From: Nitrospirillum pindoramense | GTDB lineage: Bacteria > Pseudomonadota > Alphaproteobacteria > Azospirillales > Azospirillaceae | Assembly (NCBI RefSeq): GCF_007827955.1 | Contig: NZ_VITR01000005.1 | Location: 124,001 to 188,000, forward strand | Reading direction: 5' to 3' | DNA length: 64,000 nt | Part shown: one piece after another, positions 52,718-62,338 of the stretch | How positions within the stretch are numbered: position 1 is the stretch's first letter | How the letters are laid out: each line of letters opens with the position of its first letter | Notes under the pieces: generated by a model | Told to the model about the DNA's origin: nothing | Seen by the model: only the letters and a program-made list of their open reading frames with translations | The model's database searches: none | Position numbers and translations under genes: made by a program

Positions 52718-52873
52718 TTGAAGAAACCTCGAAGATGATGACGCGTCGTTTAAGCTGGGCACACTCTGCCAGCCATCGCCCAGTGTCAATTACTGGCGAC
52801 CGCAGGGCGCCGTTGCGCCGCACGTATCAAGAGGTTCGGCAGAAATGGGCACGCGAAGGGCGATTCCGGGAAA

Positions 52874-53146
52874 TTAATCGATCCGACCTGCGTTCGCGGT
52901 GTCCGCCGACACAGACGAAACCGCCGGAGACTCGACCACCGCGTCGGGAAGCGGATCGGGGGCGGCGGCTTGGCCCGGCCAGCGCTCAGGCCAAGGGCCG
53001 GGCAGCAATGCCGCCACGCTGTCGGCCTCCAGCATGCCGCCCCGCCGAATCCAAAGATCACGCTCAGGCCCGGATGGAATGCTGACGGCGACGCGATAGC
53101 ATTGTTCCGCAGCGCGCAGCAGCGTCCATTGCTTCCTCTGGCCCAT
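52874..53146 (-). CDS. possible small hypothetical protein
   Basis: A minus-strand frame encodes about 90 residues (MGQRKQWTLLRAAEQCYRVA...). The first half has a plausible soluble amphipathic composition with Trp and Cys, and the end is Ala/Val/Pro-rich. It lies 156 bases ahead of ispA in the same direction, in the place where xseB is found in some bacteria, but it does not look like XseB. The ribosome binding site is weak. An in-frame GTG at 53155 would add three residues. I do not recognise it and it may not be a gene. Confidence 0.3.
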   Translation of the reverse strand: MGQRKQWTLLRAAEQCYRVAVSIPSGPERDLWIRRGGMLEADSVAALLPGPWPERWPGQAAAPDPLPDAVVESPAVSSVSADTANAGRID

Positions 53147-53489
53147 CAATGACACCCCGGCGGCCCAGCCTTCCCCGCAGCGTGTGCTGGGGGGCCGGGC
53201 TGGCTTTCATCCTATGGCGGTCCCGCGGACCAACCATGCTTTCGATAAGCGGCTGAGGGTAAACAACCATGCCGGCGGTGGCAATGGGCTTAATCCACCT
53301 GGGGATGAAATCACCGGCATGGGGCTGGGAACCGTAAAAATCGGAACCCCACGCACCGTATTGCTATAAAATTAACAGAAATTTAGAGTGCGGACTCACA
53401 AACATGCCGATGCCGCGCCCATAAGAGGGACGATCAAAGAACTTTGACACAGAACCATCGCTAAAACCTTTCAATAGAAAAGATTTTCT
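53147..53489 (+). promoter_or_regulatory. response-regulator upstream region with AT-rich palindrome at the start codon
   Basis: The 343-base region before the response-regulator gene becomes AT-rich from about 53335 (CTATAAAATTAACAGAAA). AGAAAA (53476-53481) pairs with TTTTCT (53484-53489) directly before the ATG at 53490. No purine-rich Shine-Dalgarno is visible, so the palindrome may be an operator or control initiation. Possible auto-regulation site of the response regulator. Confidence 0.45.
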
Positions 53490-54236
53490 ATGGCAGACCT
53501 GGATGCATACCCTGACACCACGGCCCCGCGCGTGGTTCTGGTGGAGGATGATGTCGACCTTCGGGAATTACTCGCCCACTGCTTGAGCAGCCAAGGCCTG
53601 ACGGTGGCGACGGCGGGTTCCGGCCTGGAGCTGTACCAGCAGATCGCCAAGGAGCCGGCGGACATCGTGATCCTGGACATCGGCCTGCCCGACCAGGACG
53701 GTTACACCATCGCCAGCTTCCTGCGCGCCAACACCAACATGGGGCTGATCATCCTGACGGCCCGATCACGGGTCGATGACCGGCTGAAGGGCTTTACCAG
53801 CGGCGCCGACCTTTATTTCGTGAAGCCCGTGGACTGCCGGGAACTGGCTATCGCCACCATCAACCTGGCGCGCCGCCTCGCCACCAGCCCCGAGGCCGGA
53901 GAGGCGCAGACCCTGCAGCCAACTTCCTCCAGCGAACCCTGGATTTTGGACAGTTCACGCTGGTCCATTCACTCCCCCCGCGGCCTGCCCGTCCGCCTGA
54001 CCGCCAAGGAGTTCGACCTGGTGGTGGCCCTGACGCAGGAACCGGGGCGGGCGGTCGACCGCACCGAGCTGTTGGAAAAGCTGGACTACGCCAACACGGT
54101 GCAGGGCAGTCGCGGCTTGGATGCACTGGTCAGCCGCCTGCGCCGAAAAATCGAGGCCGCGGTGGGTGAGGCCTTCCCTATCCAGACCGTCCATGCGAAG
54201 GGTTACCTGTTTTCGGCCCCCATCAAGCAGCTTTAG
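53490..54236 (+). CDS. OmpR-family response regulator
   Basis: The product (248 residues) has a receiver domain at about residues 14-125 with acidic residues in VVLVEDDVD, phospho-acceptor Asp63 in ILDIGLPDQDG, Thr90 in IILTARS and Lys112 in YFVKPVD. A linker precedes a winged-helix output domain (GLPVRLTAKEFDLVVALTQEPGRAVDRTELLEKL and GLDALVSRLRRKIEAAVGE, ending HAKGYLF). It is cytoplasmic and is probably phosphorylated by the kinase encoded 10 bases downstream. The ATG at 53490 lacks an obvious ribosome binding site and is preceded by an AT-rich palindrome. Confidence 0.95.
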   Translation: MADLDAYPDTTAPRVVLVEDDVDLRELLAHCLSSQGLTVATAGSGLELYQQIAKEPADIVILDIGLPDQDGYTIASFLRANTNMGLIILTARSRVDDRLKGFTSGADLYFVKPVDCRELAIATINLARRLATSPEAGEAQTLQPTSSSEPWILDSSRWSIHSPRGLPVRLTAKEFDLVVALTQEPGRAVDRTELLEKLDYANTVQGSRGLDALVSRLRRKIEAAVGEAFPIQTVHAKGYLFSAPIKQL

Positions 54237-54246
54237 CCCCCCAATC

Positions 54247-56433
54247 ATGACGGCCACCGCCCAGCCCCCGGTATTCTCAGCCCGGGCATGGCCAGCCTGG
54301 GCAGCCCCCCCCTGGCGGTGGCTCTGCGGTCGGCGCGCCCAGGTCGCCGTATATCAGGTCGCCGTGCTTCTGCTCCGACTGGCGCTGTTGGGAGTTCTGC
54401 CCTGGACGCCGTTCTCGCCGGCCCTGGCCCAGCCGGCGACGGCGGGGGGATGGACGCAGCCGCCCATGCACTTGCATCCGGACACGCGGGCGGTGCCCAT
54501 CGGCGGCCATCTTGAATACCTCGTGGATCCTGATGGAACGCTGACCCTGGCCGACGTGGTGTCCGGGGAGGCCAGCCATCGGTTCCAGCCGCTGCGCGGC
54601 AATCTCAACCGTGGCTTCACCCTGACCGACACCTGGGTCCGCATGCGGGTCACGCGGCAGGAAGGCGCGGACGACACATGGTACCTGGAGCTGCAACCCA
54701 GCTTCCTGGACAAGGTCGAGAGCTATGTCGCCCTGACGCCCGCCGACGCCGGGCCGCCGCCGGTGGCGGCCTATGACAGGACGGTGCAGGGCGACAGCGA
54801 GCCCACGGCCAACCGCATGGTGCGGTTCCGCAGCTTCACCCAGCCCCTGGCGTTCGACGGCGCCGGCCAGGCCTGGATTTACGTCCATATCCACACCACC
54901 AGCGCCACCATCCTGAGCGGTCAGGTCTATCGCCTGATCCCGCTGATGAATCACATCAGCCTGCAGTCCATCTGGCTGGGCTTCGTGCTGGGCATGGCGC
55001 TTGCGGTGCTGATCTCCAACCTCATCCACAGCTACTGGCTGCTGGAGCGCATCTATTTCATCTATGCGCTCTATGTGGTCACGCTGATCGGCTTGGGGCT
55101 GGGGTCCATGGGGGCGCTGGCCCAACTGCTGCCGGGCCCGGCGCCGGAACTGGCCAACCTGATCACCGGCACCAGCGTCTGCGGCGGCATCCTGATCGGC
55201 GCCATCCTGACGGAAGAGTTCCTGAACCTGCGGCGCACACTGCCGCTGGTCAGCCTGCTGAACCGCATCCCCATCGTCCTGGGCGGCCTGGGCGTCATCG
55301 CCACCCTCGCCGGCCATTACACCATCGCCGGCGCCACGTTGGCGACGGTGACCTCCGCCTACATGCTGATCTATATCGGCAGCGGTATCCTGCTGGCCCG
55401 CCGCGGGCACCCGGGGGCGCTGATGTACAGCCTCGCCTTCGGCTCCGCCTGCATGGCCGCGCTGATGGGCTTCCTGCGCACCCTGGGCGTGATCCCCGAA
55501 ATCAGCGTGACCGAGGCGGTGGCGCAAAGCGCCTCGCTGGTTCACATGATCCTGATGAACGTCGCCATCGCATCCCGCGTGCGCCTGTCCGAAAAGGAAC
55601 GAAAGGAAGCCCAGGCCGCCGCCCTGTCCGCCTCCGTTCATGCCGAACAGCGGGCACTGGACATGGTGGCGCTGCGCACCCGCGAGCTGTCGGCGGCCAA
55701 GGAAAGCCTGGAACAGGCCTTGGCCGCGGAACGCCAGGCCGTGCGGGAGCAAATCCAGTTCATCGACATGGTGTCGCACGAATACCGGACGCCGGTGTCT
55801 ATCATCCGCACCGGCATCGACATCCTGCAGATCAAGGGTGCCGACGGCCTGGCGGATGGGCCGAAGGGCCATGACCTGTTGAAACGCATGGCTCGCGCCG
55901 TGGACCGGCTGGTGGAAATCATCGAGGTGGGCCTGCGGCGCGAAACCGACCGTTCCCCCGGCCTGGATCTGGAAACCCGCCCCCTGCGCCTGGATGGGGT
56001 GGTGGCGGAGGCCATCAGGTCCCTGCGCGCCTCGCACCCCGACCAGGAGGTGCGGGTGGAGGGACGCGTCCCCGACAGGGTCTTGGGCGACCCGGCCTTG
56101 CTGAAGACCTCGATCCTGAACCTGCTGGAAAACGCCGCCAAGTACGGGCCGCCCGACCAGCCCATCCGCGTAGCGATGGAACAGACGGCGACACGCAGCA
56201 CGGTACGCGTCATCGACGCCGGTGCCGGCGTGGTCCCGGCGGATCGGGAGCGTATTTTCGGCAAGTTCGTGCGGCTTTCCTCAGCGGAACGCATCCCCGG
56301 CATCGGCGTCGGCCTCTACCTGGTCCGCCGCATCGCGGAACTGCATGACGGCCGGGCCTACTACGACGACACCTGCACGGATGGATGCTGCCTGGTGCTG
56401 GAAATCGCCAATGCGCCGGGGGGCGGCCGCTGA
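54247..56433 (+). CDS. 7TM-DISM sensor histidine kinase
   Basis: The product (728 residues) is a membrane kinase with a signal or first helix (VAVLLLRLALLGVLP), a periplasmic 7TMR-DISMED2-like region (RGFTLTDTWVRMRVTRQEGADDTWYLELQPSFLDKVE), and seven helices from about 240 to 445, including IWLGFVLGMALAVLISNLIHSYWLLERIYFIYALYVVTLIGLG. A coiled coil around 450-500 leads to the H-box FIDMVSHEYRTPVSI (His511). The N-box is ILNLLENAAKYG, G1 VIDAGAGV and G2 GIGVGLYLVRR. Sensors of this class respond to small ligands. It is paired with the response regulator just upstream. Confidence 0.94.
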   Translation: MTATAQPPVFSARAWPAWAAPPWRWLCGRRAQVAVYQVAVLLLRLALLGVLPWTPFSPALAQPATAGGWTQPPMHLHPDTRAVPIGGHLEYLVDPDGTLTLADVVSGEASHRFQPLRGNLNRGFTLTDTWVRMRVTRQEGADDTWYLELQPSFLDKVESYVALTPADAGPPPVAAYDRTVQGDSEPTANRMVRFRSFTQPLAFDGAGQAWIYVHIHTTSATILSGQVYRLIPLMNHISLQSIWLGFVLGMALAVLISNLIHSYWLLERIYFIYALYVVTLIGLGLGSMGALAQLLPGPAPELANLITGTSVCGGILIGAILTEEFLNLRRTLPLVSLLNRIPIVLGGLGVIATLAGHYTIAGATLATVTSAYMLIYIGSGILLARRGHPGALMYSLAFGSACMAALMGFLRTLGVIPEISVTEAVAQSASLVHMILMNVAIASRVRLSEKERKEAQAAALSASVHAEQRALDMVALRTRELSAAKESLEQALAAERQAVREQIQFIDMVSHEYRTPVSIIRTGIDILQIKGADGLADGPKGHDLLKRMARAVDRLVEIIEVGLRRETDRSPGLDLETRPLRLDGVVAEAIRSLRASHPDQEVRVEGRVPDRVLGDPALLKTSILNLLENAAKYGPPDQPIRVAMEQTATRSTVRVIDAGAGVVPADRERIFGKFVRLSSAERIPGIGVGLYLVRRIAELHDGRAYYDDTCTDGCCLVLEIANAPGGGR

Positions 56434-56462
56434 GGATGGCGCGGGGAGGATGGCCGGGCGGG

Positions 56463-56795
56463 TCAGCCCCGGCCGGGCCCGGCCCCCACCACCACCTCGC
56501 TGACCTGGATGGTCGGCGACAGGGTGGTGTAATTGGCGATGTCAGCCACGATCTCCTCCGCCACCGGCCCGAACGCGGCCCAGAAGCTGTCGGCGGACTC
56601 GGCGAAGATGTGGCACATGGCGACATAGGCCGGCGGCTCGGTGGGCGGGGCGCCCGACAGCCCCTTGTCCACCGTGTAAAACAGGCAGGCGGCGCCCAGC
56701 TTTTCCTGGACCAGCGGCATGTGCCGGTCGCGGTAGTAATCGTGGTCGAAGCGGGCGCCGGGCTCGTTGGCGTACAGCACGCTGACTTTGATCAT
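56463..56795 (-). CDS. EthD-family small protein
   Basis: The product (110 residues) has the EthD/ferredoxin-like dimeric barrel pattern: MIKVSVLYANEPGARFDHDYYRDRHMPLVQEKLG, then AYVAMCHIFAESADSFWAAFGPVAEEIVADIANYTTLSPTIQVSEVV. The DHDYY.DRHMPL motif is characteristic. The ATG at 56795 has AGGACG upstream; a longer frame to 56843 is less likely. Known relatives assist ether or lipid degradation, but the role here is unknown. It converges with the kinase gene, 29 bases away. Confidence 0.88.
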   Translation of the reverse strand: MIKVSVLYANEPGARFDHDYYRDRHMPLVQEKLGAACLFYTVDKGLSGAPPTEPPAYVAMCHIFAESADSFWAAFGPVAEEIVADIANYTTLSPTIQVSEVVVGAGPGRG

Positions 56796-56921
56796 GGCGT
56801 CGTCCTGTTCAGGCTGTGAGGAACTGGTGCCGGCGAGCCCCAAGGACGGCCGGCGGCAGTCTTGTTGTACCCCCGGGCCGGCGCCTCCGCGTATTGTCCT
56901 ATGGTTGTAGGGGATGCGGCG

Positions 56922-59186
56922 TCATCCCTTCAGGAAGTCGCGCTCCAGCAGGTCGACGGGCATGGGACGGGCGAAGAGGAAGCCCTGGACCTCGTCACAG
57001 CCCTGCTGGCCCAGCCAATGCCATTGCTCTTCCGTCTCAACACCTTCCGCCACGGTCTTGAGACCAAAGCTGCGCGACAGGTTCAGAACCGCCGTGGCGA
57101 TGGCGGTTTCGGCGGGAATGTCGTTGACGAAGGATCGGTCCAGCTTCAGCGCGGTCACCGGCAGGCGCCGCAAATAGGCGAGGGAGGAATAGCCGGTGCC
57201 GAAATCGTCGACGCTGATCCCCACGCCCAGGCAGCGCAGCCGTTCCAGCAGCGCCTCGCTGTGGTCCAGGTCGCGCATCATGCTGGTCTCGGTGATCTCG
57301 ATGTTCAGCAGTTCCGGCGGCAGGTTGGATTGGGCCAGGCAATCGGCCACCAGATCCACCAGGCCCGCCTCCTGCAGCTGACGGGCGGAGACGTTGACCG
57401 ATACGGGAACGGAATGACCCATGGCCAGCCAGCGCGCCGCCTGCGCGCACGCGGTGCGCAGCACCCAGGCGCCGATGGGCACGATCAGCCCGGTTTCTTC
57501 CGCGAGCGGAATGAAATCCCCCGGCATGACCAGGCGGTCGGCCTTCTGCCAGCGCAGCAGCGCCTCCACCCCGCTGAGCTTGCGGGTCAGCGTCTCCAGC
57601 TTGGGCTGGTAATAGAGGACGAACTGGCTTTCCTCGATGGCACGGCGCAACGCGGTTTCGTTGTGCAGGCGGGCCACCGCCCTATCCATCATCTCGCGGG
57701 CGAAAAAGCGGTACCGCCCGCCCCCCGCCGCCTTCGCGGTGCACATGGCGACATCGGCGCCGCGCAGCAGCGGCTCCGGGTCGCGGCCATCGCCAGGGTA
57801 GAGCGCCACGCCGACGCTGGCGGTCAGCGATACGGAATGGCCATCGATGGCATAGGGGACCGCCAGGGTTTCCAGGATGCGCTCCGCCAGACGGGCCGCC
57901 ATCTCCGGCTGGGCGATATCCTCGGCGACCACGGCGAACTCATCGGCGCCCAGGCGGGCCACGCTGTCGCCGGCGCGCAGAACGCTGGTCAGCCGGTCGC
58001 CGACCTCGCGCAGGACGCGGTCCCCCACGTCCAGGCCGTAGCTTTCGTTGACGGTCTTGAAGCGGTCCAGATCCAGGTGGAAGACGGCGACGTTATAGCC
58101 TGCGCGTTCCGCCTTGGGCAGGGAGCGGCCCAGTTCCTCGGTCAGCAGCACCCGGTTGGGCAGGCCGGTCAGCAAGTCGCGCGTGGCCATGCGCCGCTGC
58201 GCCTCCTGGCTGGAGGCCAAGCGGGCCAGCAACTCATTGGTGCGGGCGGCGATGTAGCCCAGCTCATCCCGCTCATGGCCCGACGGCAGGGGCATCGCCG
58301 TTTCCAGGGGCCGGTCGGGATCGATGCGGGCGATGGAGCGGCCCAGGCTGAACAGCGGTCGGGTAACATAGCGATGCAGCACGGCCACCAGCGCCAGGCC
58401 CAGCAACAGGTTGCGCAGCACGCCGCTGAGCAGGCCGGTGCCGGCCAGGATCAGCAGGTCACGGGCCAGCACCACCGGGTCCAGGTCCAGCCGCAGCTCG
58501 CCAATGATCTCGCCGTTGGGGCTGTTGGGCTGGCGCAGGGGCCGGCGGATGGTGGAGAGGTCGCCGAACACCAGGCGTGACAGCGGCCCCGTCAGCCAGC
58601 CGTCCTGCGCCGGCTTGCGCCGCACGCCGGCCAGGCGCTCATTGTCCTTGAGCAGGATCTCCACGCCCGACACGGCATGGAGCTTCAGGTTGTCCATGAT
58701 GACCTGGTTGGCCAACTGGGAATCCAGGTTCCAGGCGGCGATGGCGGCGCTGCCCTCCACCTGGGCGGCGATGTCATCGACGATGGTGAGGACCTTCTCA
58801 CGCTCCCGGCTGGCGGCCCAGCCGATCTCTACCGCCGAAAAGGCGAAACCGATCAGCAAGGCGGCGATTGCTCCGCGCACCCCCTCCTTGAAGGACAAGG
58901 AGGACCAGAACGACCAATGGAAGCGGGAGCCTGCGACGCGGGGGCCGCCGTCGATTCCCGGCATCCCGTCGGACGGCGAATCGTCATGGGCTTCGGTGCC
59001 GCTCGCCGCCGCACCGCCCATGCCCGCGCTGGACGCGCCGGAACCGGACGTGATCGGGCCGGCTGGATCACCAGCCGCCTGGTGGAAAGAGAACCTGGCC
59101 AAGGAGAATAGCGCCCCAAATCTCTTATGTTCAGGCCGACGCCCCCCGACCTTCCGGGACCGTCGACGGACGACGGCATCCGTCAT
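56922..59186 (-). CDS. GGDEF-EAL protein with periplasmic sensor and HAMP region
   Basis: The product (754 residues) has a long Pro/Gly/Ser-rich N-terminus, a helix ([20 protein letters not shown]), a sensor region, a second helix, and a HAMP-like linker. A GGDEF domain follows whose signature reads GADEF at 413-417 ([10 protein letters not shown]). The EAL domain follows, with SGVEALLRW at about 539-546, [36 protein letters not shown] and [14 protein letters not shown], all intact. EAL activity is likely, while the Gly-to-Ala change makes diguanylate cyclase activity uncertain. Its start overlaps the stop of the upstream EAL-CBS-GGDEF gene by four bases, so both are in one operon. Confidence 0.95.
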   Translation of the reverse strand: MTDAVVRRRSRKVGGRRPEHKRFGALFSLARFSFHQAAGDPAGPITSGSGASSAGMGGAAASGTEAHDDSPSDGMPGIDGGPRVAGSRFHWSFWSSLSFKEGVRGAIAALLIGFAFSAVEIGWAASREREKVLTIVDDIAAQVEGSAAIAAWNLDSQLANQVIMDNLKLHAVSGVEILLKDNERLAGVRRKPAQDGWLTGPLSRLVFGDLSTIRRPLRQPNSPNGEIIGELRLDLDPVVLARDLLILAGTGLLSGVLRNLLLGLALVAVLHRYVTRPLFSLGRSIARIDPDRPLETAMPLPSGHERDELGYIAARTNELLARLASSQEAQRRMATRDLLTGLPNRVLLTEELGRSLPKAERAGYNVAVFHLDLDRFKTVNESYGLDVGDRVLREVGDRLTSVLRAGDSVARLGADEFAVVAEDIAQPEMAARLAERILETLAVPYAIDGHSVSLTASVGVALYPGDGRDPEPLLRGADVAMCTAKAAGGGRYRFFAREMMDRAVARLHNETALRRAIEESQFVLYYQPKLETLTRKLSGVEALLRWQKADRLVMPGDFIPLAEETGLIVPIGAWVLRTACAQAARWLAMGHSVPVSVNVSARQLQEAGLVDLVADCLAQSNLPPELLNIEITETSMMRDLDHSEALLERLRCLGVGISVDDFGTGYSSLAYLRRLPVTALKLDRSFVNDIPAETAIATAVLNLSRSFGLKTVAEGVETEEQWHWLGQQGCDEVQGFLFARPMPVDLLERDFLKG

Positions 59187-61012
59187 CCCGCCACCAGGAA
59201 CAGGTTGTCAGGCGCCGCCTTAGCCGCAGTCTTATGGACGGCGATCAGTTCCACAAGTGTTTCCAGCCCCGGCCGGGCCGCGCCGGCCAATAGCGGCACC
59301 ATCACCGCGCTGACCCGCAACAGGGGATAGCGGCGCAGCCGCCCCTCGCGGTCCTTGGCTTCGAACCAGCCGCGTTCCCGCGTCTCGACGTCGTAAAGGC
59401 TTTCGGCGTCGGAACGGAAGCGGTTCAGGAAGGCCACCAGCCTTTCGCGCACCCGATCCGGGGTCAGACCGCTGCACGACAGGAAGAAGTCGTCCCCGCC
59501 GATATGGCCGGCAAAGCCGCCCAGGGCGGCGGCCTGGACCTTCAGCTGCTCACTGAACATCAGGATGGCCCGGTCCCCCTGGCGGAAGCCGAAATAATCG
59601 TTGAATGGCTTGAAGTTGTCGAAATCCAGATAGATCAGCACGTGGTCGCGCTCAGCATCCGCGACCAGCGTCTCCACCTGGGCGGTGATGGCGTTGTTGC
59701 CGGGCAGCCGGGTCAAAGGGTTCTGGTCCACCGCCGTGGCCAGGCGGTGCTCATGCAGCAGACGCACCAGCGACTGGCTGCTGAGGAAACCGACATATTC
59801 CCCGCCCTCCACGATAATGACGCCGTCGCTGTCCGCCGCCTCGGCGAACAGCTCGATCACGCGCTCCAAGGGGGTGCCGATGTCGCACACCGGACAGGGG
59901 ATGACGAAGTCCTTCAGCGTGTTGCCGAAAGACCGGTTGCGCAGGATCTCGGTCCCATACCGGGAATAGACGAAGGGCTTGAGGTGGCGTTCGCGGATGA
60001 GGCCGCGCGGCACGCCGGCCCGGTCCACCACCGGCACCACCGGCGGCGCGGCCAGGTTGCCGAAATACTCCAGCAGCTTGGCCTTGGGCGCCTCAAGCGG
60101 CAGGGGGGCGATGCGCTCGATCAGCTCGAACAGGCGTTGCCGCGCCGGTGCCGGACGGCGCCGATCGTTGCGGCTCAGGGACTCGGCGATCTCGCTGGCT
60201 TCGGCCAGGGGGCCGGCGGCCGGCCGGCCCAGCAGGAAGCCCTGCACATGGTCACACCCCAGGTCGCGGCAGACGTAAAACTCACGCGAGGTTTCAACGC
60301 CCACGGCGATGGTGGCCAGGCCCAGGGCATGGGCACTGCCCACCAGTTGGCCCAGCAGCGCGCGCTTGGCCTGGTCACCATCCACGCCGCTGATGAAGGC
60401 GCGGTCTATCTTCACGTAGCTGGGGGGGCTGGCCAGCAGGCGCTGAAAGTCGGCCACACCCACGCCGAAACGGTCGAAGGCGATGTCGACCCGCCCCCGC
60501 CGGTCACCACCATCACGGCCGGCGCGGGTGGTGATCAGGCCGGCGCCCGTCGCCTCATACACCAGATGCAGCTGGTCGGCCTGCGGCGGCGGGGGAACCT
60601 GGCCCTGGGCCTGGGGATGGATGTTGAGGAACAGGCGGACGTCGGCCGTCCCGCCGGCGCCCAGGAACGCGGCCACGGCCAAGGCCTGGACATGCGCTTC
60701 CAACAGCGGCAGCACGCCGTCATCCACCGCCGCCTGGAACAGAGCCGCCACGCCGGAAAATCCCGCCGCCTCCACCCCGCGCAGCAGGGCCTCATGCCCA
60801 TGGACGCGGCCCGTTCGCACCTGGACGATGGGCTGGAAAGCGAATCCCAGGTGCGCCACAACGTCGCGCCAGCGGGGGGGCAGCGTAGGGCTGCCTGCCG
60901 CCGGGCCCCCTGCTGGCGCGGGTGGGGTGACGGCAGGGGCCGCCACAGGCGCCGACGCCGGCTGTCCCTGTTTGCCCTGCCGGGGAATGCCGGCCTGACT
61001 CTCTTCAGGCAT
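59183..61012 (-). CDS. EAL-CBS-GGDEF protein with degenerate catalytic motifs
   Basis: The product (609 residues) has an N-terminal EAL-like domain (GHEALLRG at 73-79), a tandem CBS pair at about 315-425 ([34 protein letters not shown]), and a C-terminal GGDEF domain with GGDDF at 505-509. The EAL domain lacks important acidic residues: the usual EITE is YEAT, DDFG is DRFG, and EGVET is VGVET. It may be a c-di-GMP binding or regulatory protein rather than an enzyme. The ATG at 61012 is taken; an in-frame TTG lies upstream. A Pro/Ala-rich stretch precedes the EAL domain. No membrane segment is seen. Confidence 0.93.
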   Translation of the reverse strand: MPEESQAGIPRQGKQGQPASAPVAAPAVTPPAPAGGPAAGSPTLPPRWRDVVAHLGFAFQPIVQVRTGRVHGHEALLRGVEAAGFSGVAALFQAAVDDGVLPLLEAHVQALAVAAFLGAGGTADVRLFLNIHPQAQGQVPPPPQADQLHLVYEATGAGLITTRAGRDGGDRRGRVDIAFDRFGVGVADFQRLLASPPSYVKIDRAFISGVDGDQAKRALLGQLVGSAHALGLATIAVGVETSREFYVCRDLGCDHVQGFLLGRPAAGPLAEASEIAESLSRNDRRRPAPARQRLFELIERIAPLPLEAPKAKLLEYFGNLAAPPVVPVVDRAGVPRGLIRERHLKPFVYSRYGTEILRNRSFGNTLKDFVIPCPVCDIGTPLERVIELFAEAADSDGVIIVEGGEYVGFLSSQSLVRLLHEHRLATAVDQNPLTRLPGNNAITAQVETLVADAERDHVLIYLDFDNFKPFNDYFGFRQGDRAILMFSEQLKVQAAALGGFAGHIGGDDFFLSCSGLTPDRVRERLVAFLNRFRSDAESLYDVETRERGWFEAKDREGRLRRYPLLRVSAVMVPLLAGAARPGLETLVELIAVHKTAAKAAPDNLFLVAG

Positions 61013-61351
61013 CAAGATCAAGGAGGGATCGGACCTTCAGGCCGCAATAAAGAGTGTGTCCATCAGTAATATCCGTAGACGGTGACAGTTATGTGATGAC
61101 CGGGCAATCGTTCGTGCGCGTCAGCCCCCGGCTGGGCCCGGCGGCACGAGGTACCCGGCCGCCGCGGTTTGTCGATTCAGACGGCAATCGGCCTATGACA
61201 ACGGTTTAGGCCATGGGCGGGGCTTTCGGCGGCGCACACATGGCCTTATATCAAAGGCGCCATCAGGGGTATGGGGCGGCCATCGCCACCGGCCGCGTGA
61301 TGCCAACGGTAACGAGATTCACACGCACATCCTCAACATATAGGGGTAGTC
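61013..61351. other. intergenic region upstream of bdhA
   Basis: This 339-base gap between the divergent c-di-GMP operon (minus) and bdhA (plus) should hold both promoters. No tRNA, repeat or open frame of note is visible. A modest purine-rich ATAGGGGTAG precedes the bdhA ATG. No promoter consensus is claimed. Confidence 0.4.
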
Positions 61352-62134
61352 ATGCTGAAGGGTAAATCCGCCGTCGTCACCGGTTCCACCAGTGGGATCG
61401 GCCTGGGCATCGCCCGCGTCCTGGCCTCGAAAGGCGCCAACATCATGCTGAACGGCTTCGGCGACGCGGCGGAGATCGAAAAGATCCGCAGCGGCCTGGA
61501 AAGCGAGTTCGGCATCCGCGCCCTTTACAACGCGGCCGACATCTCCAAGCCGTCCGCCATCAAGGAAATGATCGACACCACGGTGGACTCCTTCGGGTCC
61601 ATCGACATCCTGGTGAGCAACGCCGGCATCCAGTACACGGCGGCCATTGAGGATTTCCCCGAGGAAAAGTGGAACGCGATCATCGCCATCAATCTGTCGG
61701 GCGTGTTCTGGGGCATGCACTATGCCCTGCCCCACATGAAGAAGCAGGGCTGGGGCCGGCTGATCAACATCGCTTCCGCCCATGGCCTGGTGGCCAGCCC
61801 GTTCAAGTCGGCCTATGTCGCGGCCAAGCACGGCGTGGTCGGCCTGACCAAGGTGGCCGCCTTGGAAACGGCGGAGATCAACATCACCGCCAACGCCATC
61901 TGCCCCGGCTGGGTGCTGACCCCGCTGGTGGAAAAGCAGATCAAGGACATGGCGGCCAAAGACGGCATCAGCGAAAAGGACGCCGAGCTGAAGCTGCTGT
62001 CGGAAAAGCAGCCGTCCAAGAAGTTCACCACGCCGGAAGAGCTGGGCGAACTGGCCGCCTTCCTCTGCACCGACGCCGCCGCCCAGATGACGGGCGTGCC
62101 CCTGCCCATGGATGGCGGCTGGACGGCGCAGTAG
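61352..62134 (+). CDS. bdhA: 3-hydroxybutyrate dehydrogenase
   Basis: The product (260 residues) is a short-chain dehydrogenase that oxidises D-3-hydroxybutyrate to acetoacetate with NAD+, used in poly-3-hydroxybutyrate breakdown. The Rossmann motif is GSTSGIGLGIARVLA, NAGIQ and the catalytic Ser, Tyr and Lys are in NIASAHGLVASPFKSAYVAAKHGVVG. LLSEKQPSKKFTTPEELGELAAFL is typical of the BdhA group and the length is normal. It stands alone and converges on an MFS gene with a shared hairpin terminator between. Confidence 0.96.
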   Translation: MLKGKSAVVTGSTSGIGLGIARVLASKGANIMLNGFGDAAEIEKIRSGLESEFGIRALYNAADISKPSAIKEMIDTTVDSFGSIDILVSNAGIQYTAAIEDFPEEKWNAIIAINLSGVFWGMHYALPHMKKQGWGRLINIASAHGLVASPFKSAYVAAKHGVVGLTKVAALETAEINITANAICPGWVLTPLVEKQIKDMAAKDGISEKDAELKLLSEKQPSKKFTTPEELGELAAFLCTDAAAQMTGVPLPMDGGWTAQ

Positions 62135-62284
62135 TTTTCAGGATGCCCTGCGGGCGGAAGTTTGCTTTGCCCTTGCGGGCGGGCCCATCCGGGCCCTTGC
62201 CGTCCTCGCTTTCCAGTCCGCTACCGCTCCCCGGAAAGCTCCAGCGGACGCCGACGCGTCCTAGGAAAAGGGAAGAAGTTTAAA

Positions 62285-62329
62285 AACGACTTGGGGCGCG
62301 CCTGAATGTCAGGGGCGCCCCTTGTCGTT
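62285..62329. terminator. bidirectional hairpin between bdhA and the MFS gene
   Basis: AACGAC (62285-62290) and GGGGCGC (62293-62299) pair with GCGCCCC (62315-62321) and GTCGTT (62324-62329), with TT/TT internal loop and an inner CCTG/CAGG stem. A run of A precedes it on the plus strand, giving a U tract for the minus-strand transcript. It serves the MFS gene and possibly bdhA. Confidence 0.8.
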
Positions 62330-62338
62330 AGACCGCGT

